A stretch of DNA of 64,000 nt from Nematostella vectensis (lineage: Eukaryota > Cnidaria > Anthozoa > Actiniaria > Edwardsiidae): the NCBI RefSeq assembly GCF_932526225.1, contig NC_064046.1:8519719-8583718 (forward strand), given 5' to 3'. Below the pieces are notes generated by a model. The model made no database searches. It was not told the origin of the DNA and saw only the letters and a list, made by a program, of their open reading frames with translations. Positions 13,801 through 23,400 of the stretch are shown here, piece after piece (the stretch's first letter is position 1; every line of letters starts with the position of its first letter). The translations under genes and the position numbers were made by a program.

Positions 13801-14632
13801 AAAGAAATTGATTAATGTGAGTAAACGTAAGGAACTGGGGGCGTAGACACGGGAAGGAGTTAGTCCCCCCGCTATAGCTACAACAGTTAAATGTGAGGGA
13901 CATTGGGGTTTCTTCTTTTAGAAATCAGCACGCACTCTCGCCTTTGCGAAACCGAGGGTGAAAATATCAACACGATTTGGGAGATCTGAGCACACATATG
14001 AACACCAATGAGGGATATTTGAACAGCTATAAGGAGATTAGAAAACCAATAAGGAAGATTTGAACACCAATAAGGGAGATGAACACCAATGGGGGAGATT
14101 TAAAAAACACCCATATTGGGGAGAAATGGGCTCTTTCAGAGCGAGATCTTGTGTTTTACCGGGTTCAGGGGATGATTTGTTGTATGGAAAAGATAGCAAG
14201 AGTTCGTAGTGGACATTTCGATCCCCCCTGGTTGACTAAAACACAAATAATAATGCATTGAGCACAGTAGCACCATACAACGATACCACGATGCGCGCCA
14301 ACCAGATTTGCTATTAATTTTAGCTGAAAGGCTTATAAGAAACTCGATGGAGGTACAACGTCGCAAAAATGACGCAATTAACAGAAGCAAGGCCTGGTAC
14401 CCTTAGAAATATAGAGGGGGCACTCTTAGTGAAAAACAATAGTCTTGTGCCTTGAATTATTGTGGTGGGGCTGACACGGGCCCTAGTGCCCCTCCCTCTG
14501 TTACGGCCGTGTTTTCTTTCGACATCGAGGATGGTCTTACGTTACGGGCGCGTACTCGTGTCGCTGCGTTATGTTGCTATTGTTCGCAAGGCTAATTAAG
14601 AAATAATAAAATAAAGACAAACCTTGTTGCAT
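10877..14632. other. Intergenic region between convergent KATNB1 and CBFB
   Basis: No convincing exon was found on either strand; ORFs are below 95 codons and lack family features. It holds a short (TTG)n run near 11284, a CACGTG-containing fragment at about 11600-11640 that resembles the 8773 terminus, and a directly repeated 31-bp segment (GATACGCTCTAATGTCTGCT) near 12246 and 12277. A weak reiteration of AACACCAATGAGGGAGAT-like units lies at 13980-14110. Confidence 0.6.
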
Positions 14633-17600
14633 TTACCTAAATCTATGGTGGTGAGTACTTGCCTCGCTCTCCTTTCTCTGTTGTTCTTCTCGCCACTGTC
14701 GCTGCCTCTCTTCAAACTCCGCCAGTCTTTGCTTCGCCTGTTCCAGGGTCTCGCGCATTATCTTATCTTCTTTCTGAAAAGTCATATCAGGGAAACATTG
14801 GGCATCATTACTGGGCGAAGAGTTAAGAAAAAGTAACAAATCCGGCCGGCCCTAGCCCCGCTCTTTTAATCCCATAAAACTATACAAACACGACCCCCCT
14901 TTTCCTTTAGACACAATACCCTTGCTTTCTTGTCTTAAACCATATGGCCAATCCCACTATGAAGATTCCTCTGGAGGAACCTTCAAGTCTCTGGAGGTCT
15001 ATCTTTTAACCCCCAAAAAACTATACAATCACGGGCGTGGCCAACGCCACAAAGTCTTTAGAGGTCTTTCTTCCCCGTCCCCTCCCCTCTGGACTTCTTA
15101 CCCTTGCTTTCTCTTCGTCATACTCGATGTAACCAATGCCATCAAGCCTCTGAAGGTCTATCCAGCCTTTGAAAATGATGCATACTCCGTTCAGAATAAA
15201 ATGGCTCTTGATGTGAACCTACAAAGAGATAAAAAAAAATTGTGATCATTATGTGATTTAGACATAAATATGTAGCTATCGGTGACCGAAGTCTTAGGCG
15301 TTCTTATAGGATTTCCTTTGCTCGAAGTGAACCGTGAGGCATTTTGGTGTCTGGAACGAGCTCATCAACAGAACACCCACAGAGTTCAGGGAGATCGTTT
15401 CCTGTGACCTCACAGCTCTTATCGACCACAGGAAACCCAATGAATTTTTCTTTGCAGTTATAAAACTACCTCTCTCTGGGCGTTCCTGAGACAGGATTTC
15501 CTGAGGGGGAGTGGAGTGCGTGCCCTTTTGATGCTACATCTAGCTACGCACCGTAGCCTAGTCCCCAGGCTACACTCGGTCAATTGTACTCATATGGATC
15601 CAAAATGGCGGAACAAGCGAGAAAAAAGATGACGTCATTAAAAACAGTGTCCGCGCAGCCTAGAGGTTCCTGTGGCTTTTTCTCTACAAATTTGTGGTCA
15701 CCATGTAGCTGATATAGAAAGATCTGGATCTCGATACCTTTCTCCATCAAAACAGCAACGCAATGAATCTTTCGGTATGGTTTTCCGTTGCAGCTATAGT
15801 AGAGGAAATCCCAAATAGGTAGAGACTTTTCGGCGAGTGTGAACTGAATTCTTTCCAAAGTCTAATAGAATCAAAATTACAAGTTTCCACATCTACGCTT
15901 ATTTTACAGATAGTAACATTTGAAATGAAAGATGCATTTTACAGAGGCATAAACCAAAAGTCAGCAGTGAAAATTAGCAATCCGTATATTGATAAAGCAC
16001 ATTCCTTTTAAGGAAAAAAGATAATTAAAGGAGATTGAAATAGCCCTAATCGACAATTGGTGTGAGACATTTGATATTTGAAGCTGGAGGTTAGCCCAAA
16101 TCATTTCGATTCGATTTTTTTCGCTACGTTTTTTTGTTGTTGTTCCGCTTTTTATCATCTCAAAGGACCAGAAATCCAGAAAGTTTTTGCTTGTACGATG
16201 TATTTTATTGCCATGCTAGTAAGATATTTTAGATCATGCCAATCATTTACAATACAAATCTTTCTTGCATCATAAGAGAAAGGCATGATTCTAGGTGGGG
16301 CTCAATGGGGAAGGGTTTTATCTTTATTCTCAACGAAAGATACTGTCATCAATCTTGACCCCTAGTTAAAGAAACAAGCATCGGAGATTCCAATTTCGGG
16401 GTGAACTTTATCTTTGGGCTTGCGGTAAAGCATGAATTAAAATAAGCGAATGCATATACCGAACAAAATGCAAATGAATTTGAACAAAAGATTCGACTAA
16501 AAGCTAAAGTGTTTGAATTTCACCCAAAAAATATATATATTCTTAATGAATGATATAAAAATGAAAAACTTTGCTTTAACGAGGGAAGGTGTGGTAAACT
16601 TAGAATCGTACTCTCGCGTTGTGTACAGAATCAGTAGCCATGGTCAAGTTTATTGTAACTAAATACCATTACATTACCACAGCTGGCACGCTAAGCACCT
16701 GCTTTAAGTGATTTTCACTTTCTTTTCATTATTATTTGCTTGATCTACTCACTGTTTCCGATTGTTTGTAATCGAAAAAATAACTCCCAACCCACATCTA
16801 GCATTGAAAATCGTTATATCACGATAGAAGGATTTTTTGTGTGAGTAGATTTCTACATGAATTCTGGTTTAGTTAAGCTTTTTTAAGGGGAAAATGAATT
16901 TCATTTATGGCAAACGCGATGGATTATTTGATTTGCTGTAGAAAATCAACGGGTGGAAAAATACTTTTCACGGTTGTACATCGCTTGAAAGAAATTTCTA
17001 TTCAAGACAAAAAAAGCTTGCCAAACATCTTAGAGGATTTGCTGTTGAATGGCATCCTAGCCTTCGACTGAAAACCATGCAAGTGCTGGGAAGCCATTAA
17101 AGTGTTTTTTTTTTTTTCGTTGAAGCTCCCCTTAATCAATAATTTACTACAAACTGTCGCACGTGGGTAATTGTCGACATGAGTATCTTGGCATGATTTC
17201 TAAAACTACAGAAAAAAACCGGCGGAAATAACACTACAGAAACAAAGCGGCACTCATTCAACGTGATGATTACCGAGAAAAGATATTTTCCAGAGGATTT
17301 TATGATCGTTTTGTCCTACGATCGTAATTGTTATTTTATTATTCCAATAACAAAAAATCTACACTTAAATATTCTATTGCGACCTGCTATATTTTGCTCG
17401 CCAGCTGTTTGCGATGAAAATTGCCTCATTAATGGAGGAAGAGCACGGTAAATTAGGTTATTTATCCGACAAAAATAGATCTTATGTTAAAACGGAAACC
17501 GTCCGTCTTTGGCGACTCTACACACCCCAACAGAGACTATAAGTTTTGGCGTCGAACCAGAATGCGCGCGCGTTAATGTATAAACAACAACTGCCCTGGA

Positions 17601-18177
17601 AGCCACAAACTAGGACGAACTATAAACATATACACATTGACAAACTCTTTACTCCCGGCGCGCTTTTGTCCATTTTTAAATCCCTAAATACTCATTATGA
17701 TCAAATTATAACTACACGGAATAGCTTATTTCTTTATTGCGATTTACCTTGCCTGGCTCTCGATCGAAATCTAAGAACTCACTCCGTATGAATCCATCCT
17801 CGGCTTTTGGGAAATGCAGTGTAAGGTTTGTCCCTGAAGCAACATAAGCCTGAGGAAAACAGAGAAGCGCGTAATTCAATTGTTGAAACACTTCTGTTTA
17901 AAGCAAAGGAATCCGACTCTTTGCTACTGTACTTACTACATTGGATTGTCCGTCGCGTATCTCTGTTTGGAATCGAACAACTCTTTCCTCGTGCGATCTA
18001 TCCCTGTACCCGGTGTATTTAATCTAAAGCAAAATAATGAATTCCACAAAGTTGAACTCAACTTTGACACTTCTCAAAAACTCAATCTTTTAGGCTTACC
18101 TCGGATTCACGAGCGAGTTTTCTGAACATCTCATCGTTCTCAAATTTTTGCTTCTGTTCCGGTACCACCCTGGGCAT
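14633..18177 (-). CDS. CBFB: Core-binding factor subunit beta
   Basis: Non-DNA-binding partner of Runx transcription factors; it stabilises the Runt domain on DNA. Five exons on the minus strand: 18177-18100, 18023-17937, 17849-17748, 15218-15102, 14773-14633. All internal junctions are phase 0 and have AG/GT borders, giving 174 residues (human about 182). The start MPRVVPEQKQKFENDEMFRK matches the invariant CBF-beta N-terminus. Later blocks include IKYTGYRDRSHEER, SGTNLTLHF, FILNGVCIIFKGWIDLQRLD and GYIEYDEEKA, the residues that form the Runt-binding fold. The last exon is a charged helix, as in vertebrates. The TAA stop lies in AG/GTAAAT, itself a plausible donor, so another 3' exon could exist; none was recognised. 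Confidence 0.95.
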
Positions 18178-18968
18178 TTTTGCGTTCTATTTGTTTCTAC
18201 TTTGAGTTTGAACTTGGTGTTTTTTATATCATTTAAATCTGTTGTGTCCTCACGGCTTCTCACGCGTGTTCTCTTGATGAAATTTCATACCTAAAATGAC
18301 GAAACTTCCGTAAGCCTAGTCTTACACAGTCTACACTGCCCCTACTCGGCACAATGACAACAAGCGGAGGGCATTGTATTACCTGCCAATCACGAGAAGC
18401 AACTCTGGCTTCATATTGGTCCATTTGCCCACTCATTGAACCGTACAAAAACAGGGCACGCGTATGCAGCGAGGCGTGACTAATTTATCCAAAATTAGCA
18501 AACGCCACTCCGTTCTTTTGCACGGACGTCAACAAGGCAAACCGCGCAAATCTCGTCCTAAATCGTCTAGATCTAGGAATTTTAATCCTCCGTAGCCTTC
18601 AGCAGTTTCTTATTTTTCTATCGCACCGATTTAACCCCGCACAAGCAGTTCAAATGATTTAATATCGACACAATTTGTAGTACGTGACAGTGGGCGGAAG
18701 CGTGTTAACCGGAAGTAACGCAGTGAGTCAAGCGGAGTGTGTGGGGGAAAGAGGGTGCGTGGAAATGAGCGGGAAGGGAAATGTAGCTGGGCGAGACATC
18801 ACGGGGATTCGCCTTCTACGTGTGCCATTAACAGTGCGTGCGCGTGATTTATTGCGTTAATATTCGCGTGCTGCGAGTCACGCTTTTCCCTACCACATCT
18901 GTCCTCTGTGTCGACACGCAAGAGTCGCCTTAAAAAGGGTCCGCGCTATGAAAACGCGATTGTACCAG

Positions 18969-19099
18969 AGCCTTCACACTTTTCTCGTCCAGTGACGCTC
19001 AACGAAAATACCGCGAAAAAAATGCAGCGAAAATGCCTCGCTTCGCTCGTTGCGGCATTTTGGCTGAGCGTCGCTGGACAAGAAAAGTCCGGAGGCACT
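18969..19099. mobile_element. Foldback element
   Basis: Imperfect inverted repeat: left arm CTTTTCTCGTCCAGTGACGC, right arm GCGTCGCTGGACAAGAAAAG, with a roughly 60-bp centre rich in GCGAAAATGC. ORFs across it on both strands are mirror images of each other and are not genes. Confidence 0.7.
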
Positions 19100-19127
19100 G
19101 GTGACCAAAAAAAGTGAACGGCTTGCT

Positions 19128-19238
19128 CATGCTCGAGGATCCAGCGTACTTTGCGGCCGCTCTCAAAGGTAACTACCAGCTCTTCTGCGGTAGTGACCTT
19201 TGGGAGCGCCCGCAAAGTACGCTGGATCCTCGAACATG
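19128..19238. mobile_element. Near-perfect 111-bp hairpin
   Basis: Left arm CATGCTCGAGGATCCAGCGT and its near-perfect complement ending GCTGGATCCTCGAACATG. Arms are about 50 bp and the loop is short (about AGCTCTTCTG). It lies 29 bp after the foldback at 18969-19099. The low arm divergence suggests a recent insertion or a maintained structure. Confidence 0.8.
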
Positions 19239-20428
19239 CGGCTTGCTTGTCTCTGGTAGCTGTGTGGGTTACCTGTGTGAGTGTCACGTAGTGTGTAACT
19301 AGCTGTGTGGGCTACCTTTGTGGGCAACCTGTGTGAATGTAAGGTAATATTCAAATAGTGTGACGGAAGGCTCATGAAAGTGACTGGGGTGAGGGTCCAC
19401 AATAGCTAGCCAAATCCTGATACTTTTTCCCAAAACCCGTTATCCCGATAGAAGCCACACTATCCATCAAGTGAAAAATTCCATTCCCGAATCCCGCATG
19501 TATTTTCCCCGACACGAATCCCAGATCGCTTTTAAGTCTGAATTTTCTACAGAATTTCACTCTCTTATCTTGGCCGCGCGAAAGAGCGGTACCTGATTTC
19601 CAGTTGGTAGCAATAACACAAAAAAATGACGAAAATTTTGTGTTGCAATGAAACAAAAAGCATAGTGCATTGTCGACATTGATAGGTATATGGATCTCAA
19701 TAGCATGGGAATGGTTGCAATTTTAAAGTAAACCTTACACTGGAATAAGCCCGAAAGGCATGCCGAACAAATGCCGGAGGGAGGGCGAATTTACGTTTTT
19801 TTTCTATTGTTCTAGCCCTAGGTTCGACAAGTTCTCTTAGCTGTGATCTCAGTTTCGCGAGTACCTCACCGTACTAAAATATGTGCAGTATTGTTTTGAA
19901 TATAAAATTTATGGGTCTCTATCGAATAGCCCCCTTCTAGTTTGTAATCGATTACACTCACTCACTCACTTTTTGCCTAGCAATTTATTGTTATATGTTG
20001 ACTTCAATTGTTCAATTCAATTGTTCAATTGTTCAATCCGTTTTCAGCTTTTCTCTGTCACCCAAATTTGGCTAATATAAGATTATTCGACTGTATTTCT
20101 GTTTATTTTGATTTGCCTTTAGAAAGATTGCCTTAAAAGTTAAAATAACTTTAAATGGCAGGTATAAAACGGTAGTCGTATAAACATCAATTATGGATTT
20201 CCTTAGATTAGGAAATCTGGTTAAGTTATGCTAATACTTGTAACTATGTTATTCAAACATTCGTTGCTATCCAATTCTCGACCAATAAAAATGCATTAAG
20301 AAAAAACCCTTTATGAATAGCACAATGCTGAAGTCCCCAGGGTGTTTTTCATTTTGTACAGAGACCAGCTCCGTCAAACAACTACACTACAATAAATCTC
20401 GAAACAGCGCAGAAGGGCCATCATCAAA

Positions 20429-23400
20429 ATGTTTTCCTCCATCGTATTTATCATGGCTTTGCAGTTCTCACTCATTGAAGGTATGTAGAACAGACCCGTA
20501 GCTAGGAATTTGAGCGAGGGTTTAGGCCTGTAGCTAGAATCAAAATATTACCGAGGCAAAGCTAGCCACTGAACGATAAACCCAACAAAAGCAGGTGTTT
20601 TATCTCATACTTTTCAATTGTTAAACACTAAACATCAAAATTTTAGCGAGGTGAGTGCCTCACTTGCCTAATCTGGCCACGGCCCTGGGGTTTCGTATAC
20701 CCATTTAGCGGACCATTTTGCTCATCCTAGCTTGCAGCAGTGGTACTTGATTTTTCCTTCATAAGAGCGGACAATCGAATGGGTTTTTTCCGAACCCCAG
20801 AGCCTACTTACGAGCCTGGATCAATACAGAATTTATTTATTATTTTTCTTGGGTATAGTATGCAGGTTTAATTGATATGTTTGCATTATTGAGGTGGTAT
20901 TTAAAGGGAGTATGTAAAAATAGAATATTTCAAGAAGTATGCTAAACATCAAGCCCATTCACTTGTTTCTATCGTGTAAATAATTGATATATGTTCATTT
21001 ATCACCAGCTATTCCTGACGTCACCGATTACACTCGTCTCGGCTGTTTCAAAGACAACTGGATCCGCACAATGTCCGATGTGTTATCGATGAACGTAAAG
21101 TCGGTTGCCGATTGTGCTAAGCTTGCAGCAAGAAAAGGCTACTCAGTGTTTGGAGTCCAGAATGGAAAGGAGTGTTACTCTAAGGAAACAGCAGCTGCAA
21201 CGTACAAAAACCTAGGAGTCTCGTCCGGCTGTTCCAATGGCATGGGGGGAATCTGGGCTAACGAAGTGTATGAGTTCAGAGGTAATGCCACCACCATGCC
21301 TAGATAACGATCTGAGGGGAAAAGGGAAAGACCGCTTGCGGCCGACCCTTTATTTATTTTTGTTTTGTTTTACCGCTTACACCAACCATAGCTTCGCATT
21401 TCTAGCCTAGAAATTTTGTCCAACTGTGCCAATAATATGGGGAAGGGAGGGGGGGGGGGGACTTGGTCTTGTTATATGCTTTTAGCTCACCGGTAGAATC
21501 ATAGAGCATATATTTTTGTTTTGTTTTACCGCTTACACCGACCATAGCTTCGCATTTCTAGCCTAGAAATTTTGTCCAACTGTGCCAATAATATGAGGGA
21601 AGGGAGGGGGGGGACTTGGTCTTGTTATATGCTTTTAGCTCACCGGTAGAATCATAGAGCATATATTTTTGGTTTGTTTTACCGCTTACACCGACCATAG
21701 CTTCGCATTTCTAGCCTAGAAATTTTGTCCAACTGTGCCAATAATATGGGGAAGGGAGGGGGGGGACTTGGTCTTGTTATATGCTTTTAGCTCACCGGTA
21801 GAATCATAGAGCATATATTTTTGTTTTGTTTTACCGCTTACACCGACCATAGCTTCGCATTTCTAGCCTAGAAATTTTGTCCAACTGTGCCAATAATATG
21901 GGGAAGGGAGGGGGGGGCTTGGTCTTGTGATATGCTTTTAGCTCACCGGTAGAATCATAGAGCATATATTTTTGTTTTGTTTTACCGCTTACACCGACCA
22001 TAGCTTCGCATTTCTAGCCTAGAAATTTTGTCCAACTGTGCCAATAATATGGGGAAGGGAGGGGGGGGGGGCTTGGTTTTGTGATATGCTTTTAGCTCAC
22101 CGGTAGAATCATAGAGCATGCGGCTGTCATATGTGAAATTTATCTATCGCAAATTTAAGGTGGGAAAAGGCGGTGTACAAAGGGTTAGTAAATCTAGTAA
22201 TTGTTAACTTTTTTATGCTTTCACTGTTATCTTACTCCTCACTCCTGTTGGCACATAGGGCCTTTATGTGTAACACTTTATTAAAAGCCGCATTGTCACC
22301 AGTTTACTTTCGGAGGTCTGACGGAAACCTCAACCGTTAAAAGACAAAAGAATCTATTAGAATCCGATATATTTTACAGGCCATCCGCTCTAAATTACCA
22401 ATCACACCCTCAAAGAAACTTCCAATAGACACACTGCTTCCAATATTTTGAAATATTTTTCGCGTTTCCCGTTAAAAATCATCGGATTTTGTTAGGTAAT
22501 CGACCGGAAGTAAACTGGTGACAATGCGGCTTTAACGCTATTTTTATTGATAACTGTGCATGGCGGATGGATGACGCCTATCACTCCCTTATTCCTGGAT
22601 TATTTTCTCAGTTTCCTACAAGCGTCTTGGTTGCTACGGTGACAACAATGCCAACAGATCAATGAGCAAGCATTATGGAAAGTAAGAAATGTGTGTTTTT
22701 GTGGTATTAAAAATAAGTGATAAGAAGTTAATCACTGGAATGCTGGATTATTCGCATTCCCTTAGAATTTAACGTTTGGGGGGGGGGGGGGGACTTGTTA
22801 TGGCAGGGCTGAGAAAAGATTGCTTAAAGGGTTTACATAACCTCCGCACAAAGTATTGCATGTTCAACGCCATGGTGAAAACGGAGTGGAAGACGAAAGG
22901 CTGATGCTGAAAGACGTCAGGATGAAACTTCTCTGTTTTCACAGAAACATAATATATATCTGCCTCTGTTGGTCTATTTACCTGATTCTCACACGCCTAA
23001 GATACCATCATGTTTTTGTGCAGCTTGACTGTAGTCCTTCTAGTCTCTTCATTGCCATGTGAATGTTTTTGTAGCTGGTGTAAATTCTTCCTTCATCTTC
23101 CTCACTCTATTTGCTTAAAATATAGGTGGGACAGAGATGTTGCAGTTCGCACATGCGCAGATAATGCCCGCAGTGATGGCTATTCCGTTTTCGGCGTTCA
23201 ATCTGGAGGGAACTGTTATTCTGGTGCGGACGCGGCGTCAACTTACAACAAGCATGGAAACGCTTCGAACTGTGATGCGGATGGCACAGGAGGGTCCCTT
23301 AGCAACGAGGTTTACCAGTTACAAGGTATTTAGCTCTCAATTATTGCACCATGGAAGACTAGGGCCATAGCAAGGGGTGGGGCACTGGGGGCACGTGTCC

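Larger units (their letters stand above)
18178..20428. other. Divergent intergenic region with two foldback hairpins
   Basis: This is the head-to-head space between CBFB (minus) and the WSC/Ly6 gene (plus). Nothing coding is supported. Two inverted repeats are annotated separately. A possible ETS-type site (CCGGAAGTAA) is near 18709. The rest shows no recognisable feature. Confidence 0.55.

Noticed and set aside
15580-15858. 92-codon minus-strand ORF in CBFB intron 3
   Set aside because: No matching splice sites to the CBFB frame, and no recognisable domain; the surrounding sequence looks non-coding.
18908-19302. Overlapping ORFs on both strands in the divergent region
   Set aside because: They are mirror translations of two inverted repeats.
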